DNA from: Poriferisodalis multihospitum | GTDB taxonomy: Bacteria; Actinomycetota; Acidimicrobiia; Acidimicrobiales; Poriferisodalaceae | NCBI GenBank assembly: GCA_028278755.1 | Contig: JAPYOI010000062.1 | Coordinates: forward strand, 1 to 64,000 | Direction: 5' to 3' | DNA: 64,000 bases | Shown here: piece after piece, positions 9,094 through 18,189 of the stretch | How positions within the stretch are numbered: position 1 is the stretch's first letter | Layout: each line of letters opens with the position of its first letter | Translations under genes and position numbers: made by a program | Notes under the pieces: model-generated | Told to the model about the DNA's origin: nothing | The model's input: the letters and a program-made list of their open reading frames with translations, nothing else | Databases searched by the model: none

Positions 9094-10551
9094 CTAGAGC
9101 TCGAGCAGGGCGTTCTCGATCACCTCGGTCAGCGCCGGGTGGATATAGAACTGCCCGTGGGCCATCTGGTCGACGGTCTGGCCGAACGACATGCCCTGGA
9201 TCAGCTGCTGGACCAGAGTCGAGGCCTGCGGGCCGATGATGTGGGCGCCGAGCAGCTCGCGGGTCTCCGCGTGAGCGATCAGCTTGGCGAAGCTGGTGCT
9301 GTCCTCCATCGCCCAGCCGTAGGCGGTATGGCCGAATGGCTTGTTCGCCACTGAGATCGGCAGACCAGCTGCACGTGCGTCCCGCTCGGTGAGGCCCACC
9401 GACGCGACCTGGGGGTGCGAGAACACCGCGTGGGGCACGAGTCGCTTATCCACGCTGCACATCGGCCCGGCCGCCTGATCCTCGGCCACCAGCAGGTTGT
9501 GTCTCAGCGCTCGCACCTGCGCGTTCGCGAGGTGCTTGAGCTGGATCTCGCTGGACAGGTCGCCGAAGGCCCACACGCCCGGCGCCGAGGTGCGAAAGAA
9601 CTCATCGGTCAGCACGCGACCGTCCCGGTCCTCCACCCCTCCGAGGTCGAGCGCAAGCTGGTCGCCATTGGGCACCCGGCCGGTGGCCACCAGCAGCACA
9701 TCGGCTTGCACCGACTCGGCACGACCGTCGCGGGTGAACTCGACCGTGTAGGAGTTGCCGCGGGCACTCGGCGAGCCGTCGGTGGCATAGGCGAAATCGC
9801 CACGGGCCCCCTCCCCTGTATCGCCGCCGCCACTGACGCTGGTCACCGTCGCGCCGAGTCGCAGGTCGAAGTGGCGCTGCGCCGCTGACGTGAACGCAGC
9901 AGACACATCGTCGTCCTCGGCTCGCAGCAGCCGCTCGCCCCGGTTGACGACGGTGACGTTGGTACCCAGTGCCGAGAACACATAGCCCAGCTCGCAGGCG
10001 ATATACCCGCCGCCCAGCACGATCATCGACTCAGGCAGCGAATCCAGCCGCATCACCGTGTCCGAGGTGTGGAACGGCACTGTGCCCAGCCCGCGGTAGG
10101 GCGGCAGGAATGCCCGAGCGCCGGCGCCGAGCACCACGTGCCGCCCTGATACCGATTCGGTGCTGCCGTCATGCATGCGCACAGCCAGACGCCGGTCGCT
10201 CACGAAACGCGCGTCGCCCTCGAACACGGTGATGTTGGGGCATTCGGCGCCGATTCGATAGCCACGTCCGCCGTCGGCAATCGGATCGATCCGCCCGAAG
10301 ACGCGATCCCGAATGGCGGGCCAATCGGCGCTGTCAAAGCTGGCGGCGATGCCGTAGCTGCCCGCCGTCGCGATGGTGTCTGCGACGTCGGCCGCGTATA
10401 CGAACATCTTGGAGGGGATGCACCCCACGTTCAGGCAGGTGCCGCCGAAGACGCCCCGTTCGACGATCGCAATCGACCAGTCGTCGAATTCAGGGCCGGG
10501 GATGGAGTTAGCCGAGCCGGTTCCGACGATGACCAGGTCGAAGTCTGACAT
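9094..10551 (-). CDS. mtr: Mycothione reductase
   Basis: This FAD/NAD(P)H disulfide reductase of 485 residues reduces oxidised mycothiol (mycothione), the low-molecular thiol of actinobacteria. The redox disulfide is GGTCLNVGCIPSK (Cys39, Cys44), followed by MFVYAADVA and RVFGRIDPIADGG, which are typical of Mtr rather than of lipoamide or glutathione reductase. The C-terminal FYIHPALTEVIENALLEL carries the His-Glu pair of the active site. I start at the ATG before SDFDLV; a TTG lies four codons upstream. Its presence is one of the clearest lineage markers in the window. Confidence 0.9.
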   Translation of the reverse strand: MSDFDLVIVGTGSANSIPGPEFDDWSIAIVERGVFGGTCLNVGCIPSKMFVYAADVADTIATAGSYGIAASFDSADWPAIRDRVFGRIDPIADGGRGYRIGAECPNITVFEGDARFVSDRRLAVRMHDGSTESVSGRHVVLGAGARAFLPPYRGLGTVPFHTSDTVMRLDSLPESMIVLGGGYIACELGYVFSALGTNVTVVNRGERLLRAEDDDVSAAFTSAAQRHFDLRLGATVTSVSGGGDTGEGARGDFAYATDGSPSARGNSYTVEFTRDGRAESVQADVLLVATGRVPNGDQLALDLGGVEDRDGRVLTDEFFRTSAPGVWAFGDLSSEIQLKHLANAQVRALRHNLLVAEDQAAGPMCSVDKRLVPHAVFSHPQVASVGLTERDARAAGLPISVANKPFGHTAYGWAMEDSTSFAKLIAHAETRELLGAHIIGPQASTLVQQLIQGMSFGQTVDQMAHGQFYIHPALTEVIENALLEL

Positions 10552-10613
10552 GGGCGCAGTCAATCAGCGCCGGCCACGCCGGGCGCATTGCTGGCCGCGA
10601 GGCGCCGCACGCC

Positions 10614-11918
10614 TCACACGAGTGCTTGGTACACGAGGGCCTTCAGCTCCGGCCGGATCGGGTGGACGCTCGACGGCAGCAGCTGCGTCAGGAACACCAG
10701 CGTGATGTCCTCGACCGGGTCCACCCAGAATGCCGTCGACGCAGCCCCTCCCCAGGCGAACTCGCCCTTGCTGGAGACGACCTTGGCCTTGGCGGGATCG
10801 AGCACGACCGAGAACCCCAGGCCGAAGCCGACGCCGTCGAAGGCCGCCTCGGAGAACAGCGCCCGGCCGCACTCGGTGAGATCGGTCCCGCCGGGCAGAT
10901 GATTGCTGGCCATGAACTCGAGGGTGCGCCGGCCGATGACCCGGGCGCCGTCCAGCTCGCCGCCGTTGCGCAGCATCTGGGTGAACCGGTGATAGTCGCC
11001 CATGGTCGACACCAGGCCGCCGCCTCCCGAGAGGATCTTGGGCGGCCCGAGGTAGGCCGATGTGCGCGGATCGTCCATCAGCGTGCGCGCCAAGCCCGGA
11101 TCGTCGGCGCGGTATGCCGGCACCGTCGGCCCCGTGTTGCCCGCTGGGTCGCGCGCCGCCAGCGCGGCTGTCGTGTAGTTGGCCGCGAATCGCTCGACAT
11201 CGGCAGGAGGCACTTCGAAGCCTGTGTCGACCATGCCGAGCGGCCCGGTCACGTGCTCGATGAGGTACTCGTCGAGCGATTGGCCCGAGGCGAGCTCCAC
11301 GACACGGCCCAAGACGTCGGTGGAGTAGCTGTAGTTCCACTCGGTGCCCGGATCGAACAGCAGCGGGAGCGCTGCGAGGGCTTCACAGGTTTCCTCGAGG
11401 TTGCCCGGGGCGCCCCAGTTGAATCCGTTGGCCCGGTAGAGCGCGTCGACCTCGTTGGCGAAGTGGAAGTCATAGGTGAGCCCGGAGGTGTGAGTCAGCA
11501 GGCTGTGGACGGTGAGGGCGCTTGCCGGTTCTCGTGTCTGGTACTGCATCACGTTGCCGCCGGCGAAGACGCGTGCATTTGCAAACTCCGGAATCCAGCG
11601 AGAGACAGGATCTTTCAGCTGGAAGAACCCCTGCTCGTAGAGCTGCATTGCAGCGATCGACACGATGGGCTTGGTCATCGAATAGATGCGATAGATCGTG
11701 TCAGGCGTGACCGGCAGCGATCGCTCGCAATCCCGCTGGCCGTAGCGGTGCGTGTAGGCGATCTGGCCTCCACGCGTCAGCAGCACCGACACGCCCGGCA
11801 GACGCCCGTCGTCGACATATCGGTCGAGGTGCGCAGCGATGCGGCCCAGCCGGCTGGCGTCGAAGCCCACCTCGGCCGGCTCGACGGCTGGCTCGATGTC
11901 TGAGGTGATCGATCCCAT
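10614..11918 (-). CDS. Serine hydrolase, beta-lactamase/class C esterase family
   Basis: The protein (about 434 residues from the ATG at 11918) has the SxxK motif as SMTK at residues 80-83 (Ser nucleophile, Lys base), a Tyr-containing YSYST motif in place of YxN, and a late GGGGLVSTMGDY region. This matches family VIII esterases and EstB-like proteins, which cleave small esters, rather than a true antibiotic-hydrolysing beta-lactamase. I see no signal peptide, so it is likely cytoplasmic. Other in-frame starts exist upstream (for example 11954). The chosen ATG has GGGG just ahead. Confidence 0.75.
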   Translation of the reverse strand: MGSITSDIEPAVEPAEVGFDASRLGRIAAHLDRYVDDGRLPGVSVLLTRGGQIAYTHRYGQRDCERSLPVTPDTIYRIYSMTKPIVSIAAMQLYEQGFFQLKDPVSRWIPEFANARVFAGGNVMQYQTREPASALTVHSLLTHTSGLTYDFHFANEVDALYRANGFNWGAPGNLEETCEALAALPLLFDPGTEWNYSYSTDVLGRVVELASGQSLDEYLIEHVTGPLGMVDTGFEVPPADVERFAANYTTAALAARDPAGNTGPTVPAYRADDPGLARTLMDDPRTSAYLGPPKILSGGGGLVSTMGDYHRFTQMLRNGGELDGARVIGRRTLEFMASNHLPGGTDLTECGRALFSEAAFDGVGFGLGFSVVLDPAKAKVVSSKGEFAWGGAASTAFWVDPVEDITLVFLTQLLPSSVHPIRPELKALVYQALV

Positions 11919-12180
11919 CGCTGCCCCTGTCTCTGCTGCTCGCGGCGCTGACATCCTCAGGCCAGATGTGACCCTGCCGGGCCACATGTCATCGAGCATC
12001 AGGCTACAACGCCAGAAACGGATTCCTAAACTACACAACAAATATGGAAATCATTTGAGACTAAAGCTCTTGACAGCAGGTAAGCAATCACCATTAGAGT
12101 GCCGCACACCCGTCGGACGCTTGGTTTCACGACCAGGGCTTCCGGCATCAAGCAATGCAGCGAGAGGTGAAGCGCCTGTG
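11919..12180. promoter_or_regulatory. Divergent intergenic region with an AT-rich promoter island
   Basis: Between the serine hydrolase and the gene at 12181, the stretch 12020-12105 is strikingly AT-rich against its surroundings. It contains a TTGACA at 12070-12075 and TAGAGT at 12095-12100 (19-nt spacing) facing right, one of the few consensus-like -35/-10 pairs here. The leader to the ATG at 12181 is about 75 nt. Confidence 0.55.
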
Positions 12181-12564
12181 ATGACCACGCATGAGTTCTG
12201 TTTGTTTGTCGACGGCGCCGACTTAACCGTTGCATCAACGGTCGAGCGGCTGGAATGCGCCGGCTACACCCATCCGGCCACTGCAGCCTGCGACGGAGTC
12301 CATGCGCTCGTGTTCTCGCGCAGCGCCGAGCGTCTCGCCGATGCGGTGACCGCTGTCGTTGCAGCGACCGAGGACATTTCCGGGCTCTTCATTGCCAGGG
12401 AGGCACGCAGCGGGGCCGTGCCGGTGTTCGACCCGGCTTCGCTGGAACTTGCAGCGACCTGCGTCGTCGATGCACTGGCCGATTCCGTCCGCGCCGCACC
12501 GAGGCGGGCACGTCACCGGCCCGCCCACCTGCCACACGCGGACAGCCTGGACTCGGAGAGCTGA
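12181..12564 (+). CDS. Small protein of unknown function
   Basis: A 127-residue acidic protein beginning MTTHEFCLFVDGADL. The order beta-strand, DGADL, an acidic helix, then DGVHALVFSR and a second helix suggests a compact alpha/beta fold. It faintly resembles small actinobacterial proteins that start with a similar DFTLxxDGxDL stretch, but I cannot name a family. The Arg-rich tail (RRARHRPAH) may bind nucleic acid or be disordered. It has its own consensus-like promoter with an unusual 75-nt leader, so it may be regulated. The phosphatase gene follows after 44 nt with a separate leaderless promoter. Confidence 0.6.
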   Translation: MTTHEFCLFVDGADLTVASTVERLECAGYTHPATAACDGVHALVFSRSAERLADAVTAVVAATEDISGLFIAREARSGAVPVFDPASLELAATCVVDALADSVRAAPRRARHRPAHLPHADSLDSES

Positions 12565-12596
12565 CGCTGGGCCTCTCGGCAACGGGCGCGCGGTCG

Positions 12597-12602
12597 TAGA
12601 GT
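12597..12602 (+). promoter_or_regulatory. -10 box TAGAGT, leaderless start of the histidine phosphatase
   Basis: TAGAGT ends 6 nt before the ATG at 12609, supporting that ATG over the internal Met at codon 9. Confidence 0.55.
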
Positions 12603-12608
12603 CTGGCG

Positions 12609-13313
12609 ATGTGGATGTCGGCAGCAGGCGATATGGCTGACGAGCAACTCCTGTCGCGCTTGCTGATCGTCCGCCATGGCGAGTCGGTCGCGATGGCCGA
12701 GGGGATCGTCGGCGGACCCCGGGGATGCCGGGGCCTCACTGACCGGGGCCGAGCTCAGGCCGCGGCGCTGCGCGACAGATTCGCTTCGGGCCGCGAACCC
12801 GAGGTGCACGTTGCGTACTCCTCGCCGCTGCCCCGGGCTCGCGAGACCACCGACATCGTCCTGCCGGCACTGGGGAACGGACCCGAGCACGGCAAACTCG
12901 AGGTTCATCTCCATGACGACCTCGAGGAGATGCGCCTTGGGCCTGCCGACGGCATGACGTGGGAGGCGGCACGCGAGCGCTTCGGGTTCATCCAGCCGAT
13001 GGACCAGCCGTACACGCCCGTGGTGGAGGGCGGCGAGAGCCGTGCCGGCTTCCGCCACCGCGTTGCTCAGGCACTCAACGACATTGCTGCGGCCCATGTG
13101 GGCAAGACCGTCTTCGTGGGATGCCACGGCGGTATCTCCTCTGCGGCAATGGCGATGGCATTCGGCATCGCGCCCAGCCATCGCGGTGTCGGCGTGGTCA
13201 CTGCCGTGACCGCCATCACCGAGCTGGAATTGCTCGAATTGAACGGACGACGCCTCTGGCAGGTGCGGCGATTCAACGACGCCGCTCACCTCGCCGCGGT
13301 CGAAGCGGCCTGA
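12609..13313 (+). CDS. Histidine phosphatase (phosphoglycerate mutase-like) family protein
   Basis: The 234-residue protein carries the RHGES phospho-acceptor motif near residue 22 and the second catalytic histidine in GCHGG at about residue 173, with a Glu in between (DLEEM). This is the branch 1 histidine phosphatase fold, which covers cofactor-dependent mutases and broad phosphatases. The loop between the motifs (GPRGCRGLTDRGRAQA) is that of phosphatases rather than glycolytic GpmA. The substrate is unknown. Confidence 0.8.
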   Translation: MWMSAAGDMADEQLLSRLLIVRHGESVAMAEGIVGGPRGCRGLTDRGRAQAAALRDRFASGREPEVHVAYSSPLPRARETTDIVLPALGNGPEHGKLEVHLHDDLEEMRLGPADGMTWEAARERFGFIQPMDQPYTPVVEGGESRAGFRHRVAQALNDIAAAHVGKTVFVGCHGGISSAAMAMAFGIAPSHRGVGVVTAVTAITELELLELNGRRLWQVRRFNDAAHLAAVEAA

Positions 13314-13331
13314 GGGCATCCTGCTGCCTCC

Positions 13332-13347
13332 CGGGCGGACGCGCCCG
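13332..13347 (+). terminator. GC hairpin after the phosphatase gene
   Basis: CGGGCG / GACG / CGCCCG forms a perfect 6-bp stem 19 nt after the stop. There is no U-run, so it is at best a weak intrinsic terminator. Confidence 0.3.
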
Positions 13348-13360
13348 CCCGCCCAGCCTC

Positions 13361-13366
13361 TAACTT
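13361..13366 (+). promoter_or_regulatory. -10 box TAACTT upstream of the NicX-like gene
   Basis: TAACTT lies 40 nt before the ATG at 13406. The short leader carries GGAGG at 13396-13400 with a 5-nt spacer, so this gene uses a normal Shine-Dalgarno. Confidence 0.4.
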
Positions 13367-13405
13367 GGCGCATAGGCAGCGAACTGCGGGAATCTGGAGG
13401 ACCAG

Positions 13406-14452
13406 ATGCTGGTCGAGCGAATCGAAGCGAAGTGGATCGACGCGTTCTCGTCGGTATTCGAGATGTGCGGCGTCGAGCCGCCCCAGACCGCGGCGATCCT
13501 GTCGGAAAGCCAAAGCCGATCCGTGAACGTGAACCTGGCCGAACTGGCATTGGACCGGCTCGGCATGCCCCCGATCCATGTCGTGGTGCCCACGCCGCGC
13601 CAGTCGGCACCGGTACCGGTGAGATCGACCGGGGCGTCCGACGCCATCGCGGGCTCGGCGGCAGTTCTGGCAGCGCTCGGCGCGGTGGACTTCGTCGTCG
13701 ACTGCACGGTGGAGGGGCTGCTGCACGCCCCGGAGCTTCCGAAGATCCTGGGCGAGGGCACCCGGGTCTTGATGGTCTCCAATGAGCACCCCGAAGCCCT
13801 CGAGCGTCTCATACCTGAACCGGACCTCGAGCCGAAGGTCAAGGTCGGCATCAAGAAGCTGATCGCTGCCTCGGAGCTGCACGTCACCTCGGCGGCAGGA
13901 ACCGATCTGGTCGTCGACGTCAGCGGGGCACCCTGCGGCGGCGGCTGGGGTTACACCGCCCGGCCCGGCACGATCAGCCACTGGCCCGGCGGGCTCTGCT
14001 TGGCCTTCCCGAAGGCCGACACCGTCAACGGCACCATCGTGATGGACCGCGGCGACATGAATCTCACCTTCAAGCGGTACATCGAGTCGCCGGTCACGCT
14101 GCAGATCCGCGACGACTACGTGGTCGACGTGGATGGTGCCGGAACCGATGCTGCCCTGTTCCGCAGCTACACCGACGCCTGGGGCGACCGCGAGGCGTAC
14201 GCCACCAGCCACGTGGGGTGGGGCATGAACCCCGGCGCTCGCTGGGACACCCTGTCGATGTATGACCGGAGCCAGACCAACGGAACCGAGCAGCGAGCCT
14301 TCGCCGGCAACTTCCTCTACTCGACCGGGGCCAACGAGCACGCCGGCCGGCACACGCTGGGCCACTTCGACCTGCCGATGCGCAATCACAGCGTGTTCCT
14401 CGACGGCGAGGCAGTCGTCATCGACGGCCAGCTCCAGGGCGAGCTGGCCTGA
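13406..14452 (+). CDS. NicX-like 2,5-dihydroxypyridine 5,6-dioxygenase / M29-aminopeptidase fold protein
   Basis: This 348-residue protein resembles NicX and its relatives, which use the fold of M29 aminopeptidases and an Fe(II) site to open a pyridine ring. Telling features are GDMNLTFKRYIESPV, SHVGWGMNPGARWD and GHFDLPMRNHSVFLDG, whose Glu, His and Asp residues are the likely metal ligands. A metallo-aminopeptidase role is the alternative. The following genes (acyl-CoA synthetase, HIBADH-like dehydrogenase, aminotransferase, Rieske oxygenase and enoyl-CoA hydratase nearby) favour catabolism. The substrate is not provable here. Confidence 0.65.
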   Translation: MLVERIEAKWIDAFSSVFEMCGVEPPQTAAILSESQSRSVNVNLAELALDRLGMPPIHVVVPTPRQSAPVPVRSTGASDAIAGSAAVLAALGAVDFVVDCTVEGLLHAPELPKILGEGTRVLMVSNEHPEALERLIPEPDLEPKVKVGIKKLIAASELHVTSAAGTDLVVDVSGAPCGGGWGYTARPGTISHWPGGLCLAFPKADTVNGTIVMDRGDMNLTFKRYIESPVTLQIRDDYVVDVDGAGTDAALFRSYTDAWGDREAYATSHVGWGMNPGARWDTLSMYDRSQTNGTEQRAFAGNFLYSTGANEHAGRHTLGHFDLPMRNHSVFLDGEAVVIDGQLQGELA

Positions 14453-14510
14453 GCCGGCCCAGCGGCGGCCTGTCCGCATCTGGTCACCCTGCGGGCTGCT
14501 GGCACGCATC

Positions 14511-16109
14511 GTGAGCGACACGGCACCGCTGTCGGTCGGGGCCGACCTCGCGGCGCGAGTCGAACGCTGGGCTCAGCATCGACCTGATGCGCCCGCAGTC
14601 GCGTTCGAGGGTGTCGAGCACACCTACCGCGAATTCGCCGATCAGATCGCCGAGACTGCCGCCTGGCTGGCCGCATCAGGCATCGGCGACGGCGACCGGG
14701 TGGCCTGGCTCGGTCCCAACCGGCCAGCGGCGCTGCGGCTGATGCTCGGCTGCTCCTGGCTCGGCGCCGTCTACCTGCCGCTGAACTCGCGCCTCGTGCC
14801 GCCTGAGCACCAGTGGATCCTCGACCATGCCGAGCCGCGCCTGCTCACGGTGGACTCGGCCTTCGCCGACCACGCGGCACGGATCGGCGCACGCTGCGAC
14901 GTTCACGTGATGGCAGATGAACCGCGGGTCGGCAAGCCGGACAGCTCCGCCGGCCAAGCCGCCGCTGCCGGTGCCCCGCCGCGAGTCGGCACGCCGGAAC
15001 ATCCGGTGCTGCTGGCGTACACATCGGGCACGACCGGGCACCCCAAGGGCGCCGTACTGGACCAGGCGGCCATGGCAGCCAACGCGGTCAACGCCACCCA
15101 CGCGCACGATCTCACGAGCACCGACCGGGTGCTGACCACCATCCCGCTGTTCCACGTCGGCGGGCTGAACATCCAATCGCTCCCTGCACTGCTCGGCGGG
15201 GCGGCGGTACGGCTGCAGCGCGCCTTCGATGCCGGACAGTTCCTCGATGACGTCGAGGAGTGGCAGCCGACCTGGACCGTGCTGGTCCCCGCAGCGCTCG
15301 CCGCCGTGTCGGCCCACCCGCGATTCTCTGAAGCAGACCTCAGCTCGCTGCGCGGCATCATGACGGGCTCATCGCCGGTGCCCGCAGCCGTCACACGGCC
15401 CTACTTCGATCGCGGGCTGCCGGTCGGGCAGATCTACGGGTCCACCGAGACCGCCCCGATTGCGGTGCACTTGCGCTGCGACGAGGCGGCCGGCCATCCG
15501 GGCTCGTGCGGCAAGCCGTCCACGATGTGCGAGGTGCGCATCGTCACCGATGCCGGGACCGACGCGGAGCCAGGCGAGCACGGCGAGCTGTGGGTGCGCG
15601 GGCCGAGCGTGCTGCGGGAGTACTGGAACGATCCGCAGTCCACCGCCGAGGCCCTCACGGACGGCTGGTTCCACACGGGCGACATCGGGCACGCCGACGC
15701 CGACGGCTGGATCTTCATCGACGATCGCCGCACCGACTTGATCATCTCCGGGGGCGAGAACATCTACCCCGCCGAGCTTGAGGAAGCGCTCTCGGGCACT
15801 GACCTTGTCGCCGAAGCGACCGTCGTGGGCGTGCCCCACGAGCGCTGGGGCGCGGTGCCCGTGATCGTGGCCGTGCGTGCCTCAGGTGGCGCAGACGCAG
15901 GTGCGCCCGATGCCGACGACGAGACCGCTGCCGAGCTGCTGCGGCTGTTCGATGGGCGGCTCGCACGCTTCAAGCACCCCAAGGCCGTCCTCTGGCTGGA
16001 CGCACTGCCGCGCACCGCCTTGGGGAAAGTGCGCAAGCACGAGGTGAAGGCGCTGCTTGCGGCACGCCGCTCGACACACGACGACGGGAGAACCCCCCAT
16101 GAGCGATGA
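14511..16109 (+). CDS. AMP-dependent acyl-CoA synthetase
   Basis: A 532-residue ANL-superfamily ligase that activates a carboxylic acid through an acyl-adenylate to its CoA thioester. The P-loop-like YTSGTTGHPKGA, the GSTETAP motif, and the YWNDPQSTAEAL...GWFHTGDIG / DDRRTDLIISGGENIYP hinge are all visible. Near the C-terminus the catalytic Lys lies in ALGKVRKHE. The GTG start at 14511 gives a normal length. It overlaps the next gene by 11 nt. Confidence 0.9.
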   Translation: MSDTAPLSVGADLAARVERWAQHRPDAPAVAFEGVEHTYREFADQIAETAAWLAASGIGDGDRVAWLGPNRPAALRLMLGCSWLGAVYLPLNSRLVPPEHQWILDHAEPRLLTVDSAFADHAARIGARCDVHVMADEPRVGKPDSSAGQAAAAGAPPRVGTPEHPVLLAYTSGTTGHPKGAVLDQAAMAANAVNATHAHDLTSTDRVLTTIPLFHVGGLNIQSLPALLGGAAVRLQRAFDAGQFLDDVEEWQPTWTVLVPAALAAVSAHPRFSEADLSSLRGIMTGSSPVPAAVTRPYFDRGLPVGQIYGSTETAPIAVHLRCDEAAGHPGSCGKPSTMCEVRIVTDAGTDAEPGEHGELWVRGPSVLREYWNDPQSTAEALTDGWFHTGDIGHADADGWIFIDDRRTDLIISGGENIYPAELEEALSGTDLVAEATVVGVPHERWGAVPVIVAVRASGGADAGAPDADDETAAELLRLFDGRLARFKHPKAVLWLDALPRTALGKVRKHEVKALLAARRSTHDDGRTPHER

Positions 16110-17037
16110 CCCGATCAGCCACCAGTCCGGCGACAGCCCCGCAGAGCCAGCGCCGGAGCCGGCCGACGTCGCCTTCATCGGACTCGGCGTCATGGGCTAC
16201 CCCATGGCCGGTCACCTCGCGGCGTCCGGGCACCGGGTGGCTGTCTTCAACCGAACCGCAACCGTGGCGCAGCGGTGGTCGGGCGAGCACTCGGGTCGAG
16301 TCGCCGCGACGCCGGCGGATGCGGCCGGCGGCGCCGAGATCGTGTTCATGTGCGTCGGCGCTGACGACGACGTGCGAACGGTCGCCTACGGCGATGACGG
16401 GGCATTGGGAGCTATGAGTGAAAGCGCTGTCCTCGTTGATCACACGACTGCCTCGGCCGATCTCGCACGCGAGCTCGCAGCTGCCTGTGCCGAGCGACGA
16501 GTGGGCTTTGTGGACGCGCCGGTGTCGGGCGGCGAGGCCGGAGCACAGGGCGGCGTGCTGACCGTCATGTGCGGCGGCGACAGCGAGGACTTCGAGCGGG
16601 TTCGCCCAGCGATGGGGGCGTATGCCCGGGCGGTCACGCTCATCGGGCCCGCCGGATCAGGCCAGCTCACCAAGATGGTCAACCAGATCTGCATCGCCGG
16701 GTTGGTGCAGGCACTGTCGGAAGGCCTTGAATTCGGCCGCCGTGCCGACCTCGACCTCGACGCTGTGCTGGACACCATCTCGAAGGGCGCAGCTGGCTCG
16801 TGGCAGATGTCCAACCGCGGCACCACAATGACAGCCGACGAGTTCGAATTCGGCTTCGCTGTGGACTGGATGCGCAAGGACCTCGGCATCGTGCTCGCCG
16901 AGGCGCAGCGCAACGGCGCGTTCCTGCCGGTCACCTCACTCGTCGATCAGTTCTACAAACGTGTCCAGGAACTCGGCGGCGGACGCTGGGACACCTCGAG
17001 CCTCATCACCCTCTTGCGCCCCCCAGGATCTCCCTGA
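16099..17037 (+). CDS. 3-hydroxyisobutyrate dehydrogenase-like NAD(P)-dependent oxidoreductase
   Basis: This beta-hydroxyacid dehydrogenase (312 residues) has the Rossmann motif FIGLGVMGYPMAGHL from about residue 30, the substrate motif DAPVSGGEAGAQGG, and the catalytic lysine in GSGQLTKMVNQ. It oxidises a 3-hydroxyacid such as 3-hydroxyisobutyrate or tartronate semialdehyde. The ATG at 16099 lies inside the end of the acyl-CoA synthetase gene, behind a GGGAG, so the two are translationally coupled. The N-terminal 25 residues are a Pro/Glu-rich extension. Confidence 0.85.
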   Translation: MSDDPISHQSGDSPAEPAPEPADVAFIGLGVMGYPMAGHLAASGHRVAVFNRTATVAQRWSGEHSGRVAATPADAAGGAEIVFMCVGADDDVRTVAYGDDGALGAMSESAVLVDHTTASADLARELAAACAERRVGFVDAPVSGGEAGAQGGVLTVMCGGDSEDFERVRPAMGAYARAVTLIGPAGSGQLTKMVNQICIAGLVQALSEGLEFGRRADLDLDAVLDTISKGAAGSWQMSNRGTTMTADEFEFGFAVDWMRKDLGIVLAEAQRNGAFLPVTSLVDQFYKRVQELGGGRWDTSSLITLLRPPGSP

Positions 17038-17059
17038 CTCGGAGACGGTGTGTGACCGG

Positions 17060-17065
17060 TACCGT
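17060..17065 (+). promoter_or_regulatory. -10 box TACCGT, leaderless aminotransferase start
   Basis: TACCGT ends 8 nt before the GTG at 17074. Confidence 0.55.
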
Positions 17066-17073
17066 GCGGGCCC

Positions 17074-18156
17074 GTGACACACAGCGACCGAATCCTGATG
17101 GGCCCGGGGCCTTCCAATCCCTATCCCGAGGTGATGGAGGCGTTCACCCGCCCGGTGCTGGGCCACCTCGACCCGGAGTTCATCGCCCTGCTGGACGAGA
17201 CCAACGACCGGCTGCGGACTGTGTGGCAGACGGACAACCTGCTCACGTTTCCGGTCAGCGCCACCGGGTCCGCGGGCATGGAAGCCGCGTTCTGCAACTT
17301 CGTCCAGCCTGACGACACCGTCGTCATCGGCGTCAACGGCGTCTTCGGCACGCGCATGTGCGATGTAGCAGCACGGTGCGGTGCCGACGTCGTGGCGGTG
17401 AACGAGGAATGGGGCCGCGCCATCGATCCGCAGCGACTGATCGACGCCCATCCCTCACCGAGAATCATCGCCGTTGTGCACGCCGAAACGTCCACCGGCG
17501 TGCGCAACGACATCGCGCCGCTCGGCCAGGGCAAGGGCGATGCCCTGCTGCTCGTCGACTGTGTCACCTCTCTGGGGGGCATCGAGGTCGACATCGACGG
17601 CTGGGCCGTCGACATCGCCTACAGCGGCACGCAGAAGTGCCTCGGCGTGCCCCCCGGCCTCGCGCCCCTCACTGTCAGTGATAGGGCGCTGGAATCGCTC
17701 GTCGAGCGGCCCCAGAGCTGGTACCTGGACCTGAACATGATCCGGGCGTATGTCGTGGGCGAAGGCGCCCGCGCCTACCACCACACCGCACCGATCTCCA
17801 TGCTCTATGCACTGCACGCCGGCCTCGGCGCCGTACTCGACGAAGGGCTCCAGAACGCGTGGACTCGTCACCAGGCCTGCGGCGACGAACTGCACGCGCG
17901 CCTGCCCGAGCTCGGATTCGGGCTGTGGGCCCAAGAGGGCCACCGCCTGCCCGAGCTCACCACTGTCACTCTGCCGGACGGCCTCGACGACGCTGCCGGG
18001 CGTCGTGCCCTGCTGGACCGCTACGGCATCGAGGTGGGCGGCGGGCTCGGACCTGTTGCCGGAAAGGTGTGGCGCATCGGCTGCATGGGGCACACGGCGC
18101 GGATGCGCAACGTCAGGATGCTGCTGGGAGCGCTGGAAGAACTTGTGAGCGGCTGA
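17074..18156 (+). CDS. Class V aminotransferase (alanine/serine-glyoxylate type)
   Basis: A 360-residue PLP enzyme whose N-terminal MGPGPSNPYPEV and ATGSAGMEA match alanine-glyoxylate and serine-pyruvate aminotransferases. The PLP lysine sits in YSGTQKCLG, after the VDCVTSLGG strand that carries the PLP-binding Asp. It probably moves an amino group between Ala or Ser and glyoxylate, or acts like the purine-degradation enzyme PucG. Glycine so formed could feed the cleavage system at 409-4530. It is convergent with the Rieske gene. Confidence 0.85.
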   Translation: MTHSDRILMGPGPSNPYPEVMEAFTRPVLGHLDPEFIALLDETNDRLRTVWQTDNLLTFPVSATGSAGMEAAFCNFVQPDDTVVIGVNGVFGTRMCDVAARCGADVVAVNEEWGRAIDPQRLIDAHPSPRIIAVVHAETSTGVRNDIAPLGQGKGDALLLVDCVTSLGGIEVDIDGWAVDIAYSGTQKCLGVPPGLAPLTVSDRALESLVERPQSWYLDLNMIRAYVVGEGARAYHHTAPISMLYALHAGLGAVLDEGLQNAWTRHQACGDELHARLPELGFGLWAQEGHRLPELTTVTLPDGLDDAAGRRALLDRYGIEVGGGLGPVAGKVWRIGCMGHTARMRNVRMLLGALEELVSG

Positions 18157-18163
18157 GCGCCCG

Positions 18164-18180
18164 GCGGCCTGATGGGCCGC
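18164..18180. terminator. Bidirectional hairpin between convergent genes
   Basis: GCGGCC / TGATG / GGCCGC, a 6-bp perfect stem between the aminotransferase and Rieske stops. It could end transcription from both sides but has no U-tract. Confidence 0.4.
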
Positions 18181-18189
18181 GACGCTCGC

